A stretch of 32,386 nucleotides of DNA, from the NCBI GenBank assembly GCA_024277285.1, contig JAJRVM010000365.1, positions 1 to 32,386 of the forward strand, given 5' to 3'. Positions 24,423-32,386 of the stretch are shown here, in pieces (positions within the stretch are counted from its first letter, which is position 1; each line of letters opens with the position of its first letter). This stretch comes from Planctomycetota bacterium (lineage in GTDB: Bacteria > Planctomycetota > Planctomycetia > Pirellulales > Pirellulaceae). The notes beneath the pieces were generated by a model. The model had not been told where the DNA came from, made no database searches, and saw nothing but the letters and a program-made list of their open reading frames with translations. Made by a program: the position numbers and the translations under genes.

Positions 24423-25747
24423 ATCAAGAATCTGACAGTCGTCGAACGACTAGCCGCACCGACCGAAATTCGACGCGTCGACAATTCATGAAGACCTCGG
24501 CGTCGGTCGCCGTCGCGGGTGGAGTGGCTGGCGCCGCCGCGTTGGCATTTCCTCGTAACGTTCATGCGGCTGGTGACGACGTGTTACGAGTCGGGCTGAT
24601 CGGATGCGGCGGCCGGGGCACCGGTGCCGCGGGACAAGCACTGCAAGCCGACGATCGCGTGAAGCTGGTCGCGATGGGTGACCTGTTCGAGGATCGATTG
24701 CAGTTAAGTTTGACGTCGCTTGGAAACGTCGACGAGGTCGCGGGGAAGATCGAAGTACCGCCTGAACAACAGTTCGTCGGCTTCGATGCGTACAAGAAAG
24801 TTCTGGCAACGGATGTGGACGTGGTGCTGCTGGCGACGCCGCCGCATTTTCGGCCGATGCACCTGAAAGCGGCCATTGACGCTGGAAAACACGTGTTTGC
24901 TGAAAAGCCGGTCGCCGTTGACGCGCCCGGAGTGCGATCCGTCCTGGAGACGTGTGCCGAGGCGAAACGAAAACAGTTGTCGGTGGTATCCGGCCTTTGT
25001 CTTCGGTACGACCGCGGGTTCCAAGAGATCGTGCGGCGCCTGCACGACGGTGCGATCGGTGATATTCATACGGTCGTTGCGAACGACTATCGCGGATCGA
25101 TCTGGGTCAAGCCTCGCAAAGACGATTGGACAGACATGCATTGGCAGACGCGCAACTGGTACTACTTCACATGGCTGTCAGGAGACTTTAACGTCGAACA
25201 GCATGTTCACTTCTTGGATGTCTGCGCGTGGGTGATGGGCGGCTATCCAACCAAGGCGATCGGAATGGGTGGGCGGCAAGTGCGAACCGACGCCAAGTAT
25301 GGCAACATCTACGACCATCATAGTGTGACGTACGAGTACGAAAACGGCGCACGCTTCTTCAGTAACTGTCGTCAGCAGAGTGGCTGCAAAAACAATATGG
25401 CTAGCTACGCCCAGGGGTCGCGCGGCCGTGCTGAAATCTCCGAGCGACGTCTGGAGATAACATCGGACTCGAAGTGGACGTTCGACGAGAAGGTCAAGAA
25501 TATGTACCAGGTCGAGCACGACGAGATGATCGCCGGCATTCGCTCTGGCAGTCCACTGAACAACGGCGAGTATATGGCGAAGAGTACTCTGCTTGCGATC
25601 ATGGGACGCATGGCGACTTACACAGGGCAAGAGATTACTTGGGAGCAAGCCATGAACTCTCAGCAAGATTTGTCGCCCAAACAGTACGCGTGGGGGCCGG
25701 CACCCGAAGTGGTGATCGCAAGGCCCGGTGTGACGCGGTTTTCCTAG
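24419..25747 (+). CDS. Tat-exported Gfo/Idh/MocA-family oxidoreductase
   Basis: Encodes 442 residues starting in an ATGA overlap with the DUF1080 stop. STRRQFMKT (18-26) is a twin-arginine signal, followed by a hydrophobic alanine/glycine-rich stretch to HAA. VGLIGCGGRGTG (58-69) binds the nicotinamide cofactor, and AEKP (161-164) is the family signature. FNVEQHVHFLDVCAWVMGG and YENGARFFSNCRQQ are typical of the C-terminal substrate domain. Together with DUF1080 it suggests oxidation of a sugar at C3 followed by glycosidic bond cleavage in the periplasm, which is inference from family context. Both genes are followed 16 bases later by a PIG-L deacetylase. Confidence 0.92.
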   Translation: MNQESDSRRTTSRTDRNSTRRQFMKTSASVAVAGGVAGAAALAFPRNVHAAGDDVLRVGLIGCGGRGTGAAGQALQADDRVKLVAMGDLFEDRLQLSLTSLGNVDEVAGKIEVPPEQQFVGFDAYKKVLATDVDVVLLATPPHFRPMHLKAAIDAGKHVFAEKPVAVDAPGVRSVLETCAEAKRKQLSVVSGLCLRYDRGFQEIVRRLHDGAIGDIHTVVANDYRGSIWVKPRKDDWTDMHWQTRNWYYFTWLSGDFNVEQHVHFLDVCAWVMGGYPTKAIGMGGRQVRTDAKYGNIYDHHSVTYEYENGARFFSNCRQQSGCKNNMASYAQGSRGRAEISERRLEITSDSKWTFDEKVKNMYQVEHDEMIAGIRSGSPLNNGEYMAKSTLLAIMGRMATYTGQEITWEQAMNSQQDLSPKQYAWGPAPEVVIARPGVTRFS

Positions 25748-25763
25748 TCTTAGGTGGTGATTG

Positions 25764-26591
25764 ATGTCGAATAAGCCGAGTCTGTTGATTTTGGGAGCCC
25801 ATCCGGACGACGCCGAGTATCACGCGGGTGGGCTGGCGACGATCTATCGCTCGCTCGATCGCCCTGTCAAAATGGTTTCCGTCACCGACGGATCGTCCGG
25901 TCACCATGAGCGGTCACGCCGTGAGCTGATCGGTCTGCGCCGAACGGAAGCCGCTGCCGCGGGAGCCGTCATTGGAGCGACGTATGAGACGTGGGATTTT
26001 TCCGACGGCAGTCTTGAGCCGACGCTGAGCGTGCGCCATCGAATTATCCGTGAGATCCGCCAGTTCCAACCGGATCTCGTTTTGACTCATCGGACTTGCG
26101 ATTACCACCCAGACCACCGAGCAGTTGGACAATGCGTGCAGGACGCGTCCTACTTGGTTACCGTTCCGCATGTCGTGCCCGAAGTTCCGCCGCTACGCAA
26201 GGATCCGGTGGTTGCCTACTTGCCGGACTTATTTACCAGGCCGTCACCTATACGAGCGGATATCGTGATCGACGTGAACGAGCAGGTGGAGTCGATCGCC
26301 AACATGCTTGCCTGCCATCGATCCCAGGTGTTCGAATGGCTTGCCTACGAGGAAGGCATTCTCGACACGGTCCCGGACGATGAAGATGAGAAGCTTGTTT
26401 GGGTGCGAGCCTGGTTCGCCAAGCACGCTCGTCCACGCGCCGAACGGTATCGAGATCTGCTTGTCACGTTGTATGGCGACCGACGCGGCGCGGCGGTCGA
26501 GTTTATCGAGATGTTCGAAATCAGTGAATACGCTGGTCAGCCAGACGCCGCGCACCGGCGGCACTTGTTTCCAACCATGGCCGAGGCGTAG
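25764..26591 (+). CDS. PIG-L family (LmbE-like) deacetylase
   Basis: Encodes 275 residues from ATG 25764 with AGGTGG about eight bases upstream (TTG 25761 is rejected). The zinc site of the family is clear: GAHPDDAE (11-18) with H13 and D16, and the later YHPDHRAVG with the third ligand. Such enzymes remove acetyl or other N-acyl groups from amino sugars or glycolipids. The absence of a signal peptide suggests cytoplasmic action. Its place at the end of the sugar operon suggests an N-acetylated sugar as the compound handled, but this is inference. Confidence 0.92.
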   Translation: MSNKPSLLILGAHPDDAEYHAGGLATIYRSLDRPVKMVSVTDGSSGHHERSRRELIGLRRTEAAAAGAVIGATYETWDFSDGSLEPTLSVRHRIIREIRQFQPDLVLTHRTCDYHPDHRAVGQCVQDASYLVTVPHVVPEVPPLRKDPVVAYLPDLFTRPSPIRADIVIDVNEQVESIANMLACHRSQVFEWLAYEEGILDTVPDDEDEKLVWVRAWFAKHARPRAERYRDLLVTLYGDRRGAAVEFIEMFEISEYAGQPDAAHRRHLFPTMAEA

Positions 26592-26623
26592 GACTCTGGA
26601 GAAGCAGAGCGTGTTCCTAACGT

Positions 26624-27565
26624 CTACTCGATGATCTCGTGCACATGCTCTCGCCCCAATAGCCATTTCGTCTTGTGAAGCATGCGATAGACGGCCACTT
26701 TGAGGAAATCGTTAAAGACGAACCACACGGTCGCGTAGATCCAAACGTAGATCGTGTACTTCCATCCGATCGGTTCCATAAAGAGTCCGTAGCAGGCGAT
26801 AATGGTGCCAATAATGCGTGTGCTGAACGCGGGAATAAAGAGCTTCAGTGATGGGAAGGGTTGGTGCCAAAAATGCCGTTCGCCCGTCCGTGCGACGTAG
26901 ATCGTCGAATGCCCTGCGACATCCAGTTTCAGAAAGATGATTGCCTGAATCAGTGGATGGGGAAACTTGAGTTCTTCCAGGACAAGAAAGACAAGGAATG
27001 ATGATACGACGCCTGCCAGCCCGAGAACGGTCGCGACGGTCAGCACTTCTCGCATGTTCCAGCGGACCGGTTGTGGCTCGATCCTTGCGTTGTCGTAGGC
27101 AATGGCCATGATCGGAATATCATTCAGCAGCGCCAAAATGATGATCATGATCGCCGTTACGGGATAGAAATTGAAAATCGTAATGGCCAGCGTCATGAAC
27201 AAGATCACTCGCAAGGTTTCCGCGATGCGAAAGATTGCGTAGCTCTTCATTCGCCCGAAGATCATGCGTGATTCTTCCAGGGCGTTGACGATCACGTTGA
27301 GTCCGGGCTGAAGCAGCACGATATCTGCGGCGGCTCGCGCGGCGTCCGTCGCTCCGGAAACGGCGATGCCCGCATCTGCTTTTTTCAAAGCCGGAGCGTC
27401 GTTGACTCCGTCGCCCGTCATCGCCACGATGTGGCCGTTTGCTTGTAGCCGATCGACGATGTTGTACTTGTCCTCCGGAAGGACTTGTGCGAATCCACCT
27501 GTCTGCTCGATCAGTCGGACGATTTCGGATTCGTGGCGGCGGACGAAGCCGTCATTCGGCCGCAA
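26624..27565 (-). CDS. P-type ATPase C-terminal fragment (hinge and M5-M10)
   Basis: The remaining 313 residues begin at a possible TTG start (27565), nine codons after the TGA. They hold FAQVLPEDKY, the hinge motif MTGDGVNDAPALKKAD, and about six membrane segments (for example VILFMTLAITIFNFYPV and YTIYVWIYATVWFVFNDFL). LLNDIPIMAIAYDNA is characteristic of P-IIIA pumps. No ribosome binding site for separate translation was noticed. It would be functional only if translated in one chain with the upstream half. Confidence 0.7.
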   Translation of the reverse strand: MRPNDGFVRRHESEIVRLIEQTGGFAQVLPEDKYNIVDRLQANGHIVAMTGDGVNDAPALKKADAGIAVSGATDAARAAADIVLLQPGLNVIVNALEESRMIFGRMKSYAIFRIAETLRVILFMTLAITIFNFYPVTAIMIIILALLNDIPIMAIAYDNARIEPQPVRWNMREVLTVATVLGLAGVVSSFLVFLVLEELKFPHPLIQAIIFLKLDVAGHSTIYVARTGERHFWHQPFPSLKLFIPAFSTRIIGTIIACYGLFMEPIGWKYTIYVWIYATVWFVFNDFLKVAVYRMLHKTKWLLGREHVHEIIE

Positions 27566-27589
27566 TCGCTCAAGCTGCGTTTCTAGCTT

Positions 27590-29257
27590 TCACACGACCT
27601 CGTCCGCGACTTCTCGCACTTCGTCAGCGGATGCTCCGGGCTTCAGTCGACCGTACAAAGACTCCGTCACGACCTCGGCAATTAACAGCAACTCGACCGG
27701 TTTATCCTCCCTCAGTTCAGTGTGGTCACGGATTTCACCTTCGATCCCGAGGATTCCCGCGATCTGGCGAGCGATCGCCAGGTTGTCGCCCGTAATCATT
27801 TTGACATCGAGCCCCAACTGTTTCGCTTTCGCGATGGTTGTGGCTGAGTCTTTGCGGGGTGGATCGTAGAACGGAAGGAGGCCGATGAATCGGTACGCGG
27901 CGTCATCGGGAGTCTTCAGCGCGACGCCCAACGTGCGGTAGCCCTGCTTGGCGAACGACTGAACGCGTTCGGCGGCCTGCGCTTCCACGGACGCGTCGTC
28001 GCACAGTGCCAAGATAGCCTGGGGCGCGCCCTTGCTGACCACCCAACGACCCTTCTCGTCCTCGATCGTCGCTTCTGTTCGCTTGCGCGCAGGATCGAAC
28101 GGGATGAACGCGACTTGTCGGAATCGACTCGTCCGGACATCGCCTCCGGATCGCTCCAACGACTCGAAAATGGGAATCTCAAGCGGGTCATTGTTTTCCT
28201 GATGGCTGGCCATGGCAGCATAGAGCACCACGTCCTTCTGAGTGCTGCCGCCATAGGACACGGGCGTGCCCAACTTCATCCTGTTTTCAGTCAGCGTCCC
28301 CGTCTTGTCGCTGCACAGGATATCAACGCCCGCCAACTCTTCGATCGCGACAAGTCGGCTGACGATCGCTTGATGCTTGGCCAAACGCACGGCGCCAACG
28401 GCCATCGTGACGGACAACACCGCTGGTAAGGCCACCGGAATCGAAGCGACGGCTAACACCAACGAGAACCGCAAGATCTCCATCAAAGAGTCGCCGCGAG
28501 CGATCCCGGTGAAGATAATCAACACGACCATGACCGCCGAAATGAGAATCAGGTAGTTGCCCACATTGACAACCGCCTTTTGGAAGTGACTACGCTGCTG
28601 TTTCTCTGCGCGAGCAACCAACGCCACCGTGTTGCCGAAAAATGTGTTTGGACCGGTCGCCGTCACCACCGCCGTCATCTCGCCCATTTTGACGATCGAG
28701 TTGGCGTAGGCGATGTCGCCGGCTGATCGGTCAACCGGGATGGATTCACCGGTTAACGCAGATTGATCGGCTTGCAGATAGGCTCCCTGAACCAGCGTGA
28801 CGTCCGCCGGAACGACGTTGCCGATCCGTAGCTTGATGATGTCACCAGGGACCAGTTGCCTGGCGTCGATCTCCCGCCATCTGCCGTTGCGAAGGGCGAG
28901 CGCTGTGCTGGCGAGTTTTTCCTTGAGTAGTTTGAGTGCCTTGAGTGCCGATGCTTCCTGTCGGAAATCGATCACGACGTTGACCAGCAGCAGAATGACA
29001 ATGATTGTGAAGTCTTCCCATTTTTGGACGGCGGCCGAGAGCAGTGCCGCGGCCTCGATCATCCAAGGGATGGGGCCCCAAAAACGCTTCACAAGTCGCT
29101 TTAGCAGCGTCTCTTCTTTTTCCGGAATCTCGTTCAGCCCGTGCTCGTTCTGTCGGCGAGTCACTTCGTCGTCCGGCAATCCACTCGCTGGATCGACCTT
29201 TAGCCGTGCAAGTGTTTGCTCGATTGACTGGCTTTCGACACCGCGAACTGCAGACAT
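27590..29257 (-). CDS. P-type ATPase N-terminal fragment (actuator, M1-M4, P/N domains)
   Basis: Encodes 555 residues up to the in-frame stop. The cation-ATPase N-terminal domain is followed by two membrane segments (FTIIVILLLVNVVID around 83-97), then the actuator motif ALTGES (167-172). M3/M4 follow with VASIPVALPAVLSVTMAVGA, the PVALP form seen in proton pumps. The phosphorylation motif CSDKTGTLTENRM has Asp317. KGAP (409-412) and MITGDN (488-492) mark the nucleotide-binding and hinge parts. The segment after residue 505 is a variable insert in this family, and the stop falls there. Confidence 0.85.
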   Translation of the reverse strand: MSAVRGVESQSIEQTLARLKVDPASGLPDDEVTRRQNEHGLNEIPEKEETLLKRLVKRFWGPIPWMIEAAALLSAAVQKWEDFTIIVILLLVNVVIDFRQEASALKALKLLKEKLASTALALRNGRWREIDARQLVPGDIIKLRIGNVVPADVTLVQGAYLQADQSALTGESIPVDRSAGDIAYANSIVKMGEMTAVVTATGPNTFFGNTVALVARAEKQQRSHFQKAVVNVGNYLILISAVMVVLIIFTGIARGDSLMEILRFSLVLAVASIPVALPAVLSVTMAVGAVRLAKHQAIVSRLVAIEELAGVDILCSDKTGTLTENRMKLGTPVSYGGSTQKDVVLYAAMASHQENNDPLEIPIFESLERSGGDVRTSRFRQVAFIPFDPARKRTEATIEDEKGRWVVSKGAPQAILALCDDASVEAQAAERVQSFAKQGYRTLGVALKTPDDAAYRFIGLLPFYDPPRKDSATTIAKAKQLGLDVKMITGDNLAIARQIAGILGIEGEIRDHTELREDKPVELLLIAEVVTESLYGRLKPGASADEVREVADEVV

Positions 29258-29574
29258 CTGCTCCGATCCTCCATGTAAGCCTTATGATTTCCGACGATGC
29301 GACCGTCCCCCATGCCCCGGCACCACGTCTCGTCGTGAGTCGTTCGCGCCAAGGCATGTGGCCTCCCCGGTTCGTCGGCCCGAAGACGCATCAAGTGGAA
29401 GCCGCAAATTGGATGCCATATCAACCTCTGCTCTATCAACCTCAAGGACCGGGTCCAGCCTGACGGGCACTGTCAAATCCGAAGCGACGCCCTATGATGA
29501 ACGGCCGCAAGGATGTCTTTTCACTGAGGGTTGGGTGAGTCAGGTTGAGCGAGTCGACGAGAGAGGAGGGGCCG
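29258..29574. other. Divergent intergenic region (ATPase / enolase-type gene)
   Basis: No convincing gene is visible. Small frames lack family resemblance. The strong AGGAGGGG ribosome binding site for the enolase-type gene is at 29565-29572. No clear promoter pair or repeat was noticed. Confidence 0.5.
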
Positions 29575-30678
29575 GTGAAGATTTCAAAGGTTACGGTCTA
29601 CCAAGTTGATTTGCCCTTGCACGAGGGCAAATACTGTTGGTCTGAGGGCAAGAGCGTTGATGTTTTTGACTCAACCGTCGTTCAGATCGAGACCGATGCT
29701 GGAATTACCGGGTACGGCGAAGTCTGTCCACTGGGACCCATCTATCTTGCCGCGTACGCACGCGGTGTTCGCGCCGGCCTACAGGAACTGGCACCAGCGC
29801 TCATCGGTGACGACCCTCGGCAGTTGCTGGTGATCAACAGCAAGATGGATCGAACGCTGAAGGGACACCCGTTTGTGAAATCGGGCATTGACATCGCTTG
29901 TTGGGATATTCTTGGGCAAGCGGTCGGTATGCCAGTGTGCGATTTGCTCGGGGGAAGATTCTCCGATGACGTTACGCTTTACCGAGCGATATCTCAACGT
30001 CCGCCGGACGAGATGGCGCAGAACGTCGCTCAATACCGCTCCGAGGGATACCGGCGTTTTCAGTTGAAGGTTGGCGGGTGCCCGGACCAAGATATCGCGC
30101 GCATTCGATCGGTTCGCGACGTCCTCGAGCCCACCGACACGTTGATCGCGGACGCGAACACCGGTTGGTTGATGCACGAAGCGATGCGAGTCGTCAATGC
30201 GGTGAAGGATGTTGATGTCTATATCGAGCAGCCTTGCCTGACGTACCAAGAGTGTCTGAGTGTTCGACGCAACACGACGTTGCCGTTCGTACTTGACGAA
30301 GTCATCGACTCGACGGCGGCCATCCTTCAAGGCGCTGCCGACGGTGCCATGGATGTGGTCAATATCAAAATCAGCAAGTTCGGCGGTCTGACACGAGCCA
30401 AGCAGGCTCGCGATCTATGCGTCTCGCTCGGAATCGCCATGACACTCGAGGATAGTTGGGGAGGCGACATTGTCACCGCGGCCATCGCGCACCTTGCTCA
30501 GGGAACGCCCGCCGCGTTTCAATTCACATCGACAGACTTCAATAGCTATGTCACCAAGTCGATTGCGGAAGGGGCGCCGCAACGCATCGGCGGCCGGATG
30601 TCCGCGTCGTCCGCACCGGGGCTCGGGATTCAGCCCCGGCAAGAAGTGCTAGGGGAACCGGTGTGGTGCACGCACTAG
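29575..30678 (+). CDS. Enolase-superfamily enzyme (hydroxyproline-betaine epimerase / cis-3-hydroxyproline dehydratase-like)
   Basis: Encodes 367 residues from GTG 29575, supported by AGGAGGGG three to five bases upstream. The mandelate racemase/muconate lactonising enzyme layout is clear: an N-terminal capping domain ([17 protein letters not shown]), then a TIM barrel with K165 in RFQLKVGG. The metal ligands are D193 (ADANTGW), E218 (YIEQP) and D241/E242 (VLDEVID). K265/K268 in NIKISKFGG supply the second lysine. Two lysines on opposite faces fit a racemase, epimerase or dehydratase on a proline-type substrate. Overall wording ([39 protein letters not shown]) recalls hydroxyproline-betaine epimerase and cis-3-hydroxyproline dehydratase relatives from memory. 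The exact substrate is unproven. It has no signal peptide, so it is cytoplasmic. Confidence 0.82.
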   Translation: MKISKVTVYQVDLPLHEGKYCWSEGKSVDVFDSTVVQIETDAGITGYGEVCPLGPIYLAAYARGVRAGLQELAPALIGDDPRQLLVINSKMDRTLKGHPFVKSGIDIACWDILGQAVGMPVCDLLGGRFSDDVTLYRAISQRPPDEMAQNVAQYRSEGYRRFQLKVGGCPDQDIARIRSVRDVLEPTDTLIADANTGWLMHEAMRVVNAVKDVDVYIEQPCLTYQECLSVRRNTTLPFVLDEVIDSTAAILQGAADGAMDVVNIKISKFGGLTRAKQARDLCVSLGIAMTLEDSWGGDIVTAAIAHLAQGTPAAFQFTSTDFNSYVTKSIAEGAPQRIGGRMSASSAPGLGIQPRQEVLGEPVWCTH

Positions 30679-30687
30679 GCCGACTTC

Positions 30688-31977
30688 TTACGCCAAGTCC
30701 GGTAGCTCATAACCCTTTCGGCGCGGTCGATGAATCAATGTGTTGGCCTGGTCATCGCCAACAAACTCCTCCTTTTCCGGATCCCACTGGACTCGACGGC
30801 CCACTTCGCGGCAGATGTTGATGAAGTGACACAAGTTAACGGCACGGCAACCTGCTTCGACGGGAGCGATGGGGTCTTCACGTGACTTGATGCAGTCGAT
30901 CCAATTCTGCATATGAGCATCGGCGGATCCGCCGCTTGCCTTGGGGGCCTTTGCCGTCAACTCCTTCGGATTGCTCTTGACCGTGCCTCGGTTGATTTCG
31001 ATCTTGAGACCGTCCTCGCCAATAAACACGGCACCCCAGTGAACGCCAAAGTCACGTTCGAAGCGGACCTCGGTGCCGTCCTCGTAACGCATCCGAATCA
31101 ACGCATCGCGGCCCCTTGAGATCGGCCAAATCTCGACGGGAGTCGTGTCATCCTTGCCCAACGTGAATTGGATTTGATCGGCCGCGTGAGCACCATGAAG
31201 TGTGACGTCGCCGCCAGAATAGTCACGCCACTGCGGCCATCCTTGCCAACCCTCGAGTTTGGTTTGCAGCTGGTGGTTGTAGTCGTGCATCGGAGCTTGT
31301 CCAGACCACAGGTCCCAGTCGAGTTGCGTCGGCACTTTTTCGCGGGGTAGCGACGTGTATGAGAACGGCGACTTGTATTGACGAGCCAACACGGTCTTGA
31401 TCTTTCCAATCTCGCCATGACGGATCAGGTTGACTGCCCAGTGGTTGGGCTGCATGGACCGTTGATGCGTTCCGACTTGCAGCACGCGATCGTACTTCCG
31501 TACCGCGCGAACCAGAGCTTGGCCCTCGCCGATGGTCAGCGTCAACGGCTTTTCGGCGTATACGTCTAACCCGGCTTGGCACGCGAGGATCGTTGCCAGG
31601 ACTCGAGCGTGATCGACGGTCGCGACCATGACCGCATCCATTTTCTGACGATCGATTAATTGCCGAAAATCCTGATATGCCGCCCATTTCGGATTGCCGT
31701 TGCGTTGCAGCAAGCCCTCCATCTTTTCCGCGTCGCAGTCACAGATCGCCACGATTTGCCCCTCAGCAGGCAAGTGTTCAATCAGATACTCGGCGCGCGA
31801 GCCGGAAGCGATCATTCCGATTTGCACGCGATCGTTGGCGCCAGGCTTGCCCGGTCGACCGAGCACACTCGACGGGACGAAATACGGAACGGCTAAAGCG
31901 GACGCTGCCGCCGCGCTGTTCTTGATGAACTCGCGGCGCGATGACTTGGTCGCTCTGCTGTTAAGCGTGGAATGCAT
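30688..31977 (-). CDS. Tat-exported Gfo/Idh/MocA-family oxidoreductase (atypical NAD motif)
   Basis: Encodes 429 residues from ATG 31977 with GGAGA about eight bases upstream; the longer frame to 32085 is rejected as lacking similarity. SSRREFIKN (12-20) is a twin-arginine signal with the following hydrophobic stretch ending near VLG. The Rossmann motif reads IGMIASGSR (53-61) rather than the usual GxGxxG. AEKPLTLT (141-148) is the family signature. Further motifs WDLWSGQAP, WRDYSGGDVTLHGAHAADQ and DPIAPVEAGCRAVNLCH fit the planctomycete subgroup. It converges on the enolase-type gene with a gap of nine bases. Cofactor use may differ from relatives. The substrate is unknown. Confidence 0.88.
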   Translation of the reverse strand: MHSTLNSRATKSSRREFIKNSAAAASALAVPYFVPSSVLGRPGKPGANDRVQIGMIASGSRAEYLIEHLPAEGQIVAICDCDAEKMEGLLQRNGNPKWAAYQDFRQLIDRQKMDAVMVATVDHARVLATILACQAGLDVYAEKPLTLTIGEGQALVRAVRKYDRVLQVGTHQRSMQPNHWAVNLIRHGEIGKIKTVLARQYKSPFSYTSLPREKVPTQLDWDLWSGQAPMHDYNHQLQTKLEGWQGWPQWRDYSGGDVTLHGAHAADQIQFTLGKDDTTPVEIWPISRGRDALIRMRYEDGTEVRFERDFGVHWGAVFIGEDGLKIEINRGTVKSNPKELTAKAPKASGGSADAHMQNWIDCIKSREDPIAPVEAGCRAVNLCHFINICREVGRRVQWDPEKEEFVGDDQANTLIHRPRRKGYELPDLA

Positions 31978-32180
31978 AGCTGACTGTCTCCGTATTAGAT
32001 GTGCCTGACAGACCCCGCACGGAACGCGAGCGACCGGTGGCCCGCTTGAAAGTTCGAGTCTACGACGACGGTGCACGGTTCGCAACAGCTCAGCACCCCC
32101 AACACCCCAGGTCGGGTGCAGGAACGCACTTCGCGGCCCGAACTCTTGTTCCGCACGGCTCGGTCATTCGATGTAAGGGT

Positions 32181-32219
32181 AAACGCAGAGGGCGCTAAGG
32201 ACGCAAAGACGCGCGGAGG
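32181..32219 (+). repeat. AACGCAGAGG-family repeat, left copy
   Basis: AAACGCAGAGGGCGCTAAGG followed by ACGCAAAGACGCGCGGAGG. It is related in style to the left terminator hairpin (310-342) and inverted with respect to the copy at 32332-32366. Confidence 0.7.
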
Positions 32220-32331
32220 GGAGGATCTTCGTTCTTTTCCTGCATGGGCTCTTTGTTGGGTGGTGGTCTTGAGAGCGGTGATTTTCCCACTTTCGGTGGT
32301 TCTTGGAGTTCGATTCTCCGAAGACTGCGGT

Positions 32332-32366
32332 CCTCCCTCTGCGGGTCTCCGCGTCCTCTGCGTTTT
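32332..32366 (-). repeat. AACGCAGAGG-family repeat, right copy
   Basis: On the minus strand: AAAACGCAGAGGACGCGGAG followed by ACCCGCAGAGGGAGG. Inverted relative to the copy at 32181-32219, so the two bracket about 110 bases with no gene. Confidence 0.7.
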
Positions 32367-32386
32367 CATTCTTCCTCAGGAACTGC

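Larger units (their letters stand above)
26624..29257 (-). pseudogene. P-type ATPase (P-IIIA proton-pump-like) split by in-frame TGA
   Basis: The 878-codon reading frame is continuous except for one TGA at 27592-27590 (codon 556). Frame and family similarity continue unbroken on both sides: EVV, TGA, KLETQLERL. All expected domains are present in order across the two halves. The likely original codon was CGA, requiring one C-to-T change at a CpG. It could be a recent nonsense mutation, a sequencing error, or recoding; no selenocysteine insertion signal was recognised. If not read through, neither half would work alone. The start ATG 29257 is supported by GGAGGA nearby. Confidence 0.75.
31978..32386. 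other. Gene-free right edge with paired inverted repeats
   Basis: No supported gene. It holds the upstream region of the Gfo/Idh gene, then an inverted pair of AACGCAGAGG-family repeats (32181-32219 and 32332-32366) enclosing about 110 bases. A tRNA T-arm-like string inside was considered and rejected. Confidence 0.55.

Noticed and set aside
26594..26609. Hairpin CTCTG/CAGAG between the PIG-L and ATPase genes as a terminator
   Set aside because: The stem is only 5 bp and no T tract follows on either strand.
27590..27592. TGA as a selenocysteine codon
   Set aside because: The site lies in a variable insert, not at a catalytic position. No SECIS-like hairpin was recognised, and Sec is not expected in this ATPase family.
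32300..32331. tRNA T-arm-like string GGAGTTCGATTCTCC with a possible acceptor-stem partner upstream
   Set aside because: The distance to the partner stem leaves only about 33 bases for the D and anticodon arms, and no seven-base anticodon loop can be formed, so this is not a tRNA.

Overview
The window looks like chromosomal DNA from a planctomycete, probably a Rhodopirellula/Pirellulales-type marine or aquatic member of the Planctomycetota. The reasoning is indirect but consistent. It has PEP-CTERM exported proteins, a giant surface protein with an N-terminal LEPR-XLL-like motif, dockerin-like calcium loops on non-cellulosomal proteins, and a sulfatase. It also has a DUF1080 protein and several twin-arginine-exported Gfo/Idh/MocA oxidoreductases. 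No ribosomal RNA, credible tRNA, CRISPR array or phage region was seen.

Layout. (1) 1-382 is a gene-free patch packed with short interspersed repeats, ending in a hairpin that can terminate the first gene. (2) 383-9954 is a secreted-protein cluster: two tandemly duplicated PEP-CTERM proteins (minus strand), then a divergent pair on the plus strand, an FG-GAP/ASPIC protein with a PEP-CTERM tail and a 1575-residue lamin-tail/CotH/dockerin protein. (3) 10002-12399 holds an M23 metallopeptidase with PKD-like domains and a Tat-exported amidohydrolase (minus). (4) 12426-12896 is a compact unit: a GxxExxY-family PD-(D/E)XK protein fitted exactly between two inverted copies of a repeat with core ACCAC(N)AGGACACAGAG. 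(5) 12954-18938 is a complete [NiFe]-hydrogenase maturation operon, hypF-hypA-hypB-hypC-hypD-hypE, without any hydrogenase structural gene in view. (6) 19007-22026 is a Gfo/Idh/MocA oxidoreductase followed by a sulfatase (minus). (7) 22297-26591 is a plus-strand operon: TIM-barrel isomerase, DUF1080 protein, Gfo/Idh/MocA oxidoreductase and PIG-L deacetylase. This resembles sugar oxidation/lyase clusters acting on glycosides. (8) 26624-29257 encodes a P-type proton-ATPase-like protein interrupted by one in-frame TGA. (9) 29575-31977 has an enolase-superfamily enzyme convergent with a third Gfo/Idh/MocA oxidoreductase. (10) 31978-32386 is gene-free and ends in a second pair of inverted repeats.

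How the genes work together. The sulfatase, oxidoreductases, DUF1080, isomerase and deacetylase fit breakdown of sulfated or amino-sugar polysaccharides outside the cytoplasm. The PEP-CTERM, CotH and FG-GAP proteins fit surface or matrix structures. The hyp operon would insert the Fe(CN)2CO and nickel centre into a hydrogenase encoded elsewhere.

Most notable signal. The GxxExxY gene is bounded to within a few bases by inverted repeats, and a solitary copy of the same repeat lies about 12 kb away. This suggests a minimal nuclease-repeat element. A sister repeat family (core AACGCAGAGG) forms a gene-less inverted pair at the right edge and a terminator hairpin at the left edge. All family assignments are from reading the translations; no database search was run.
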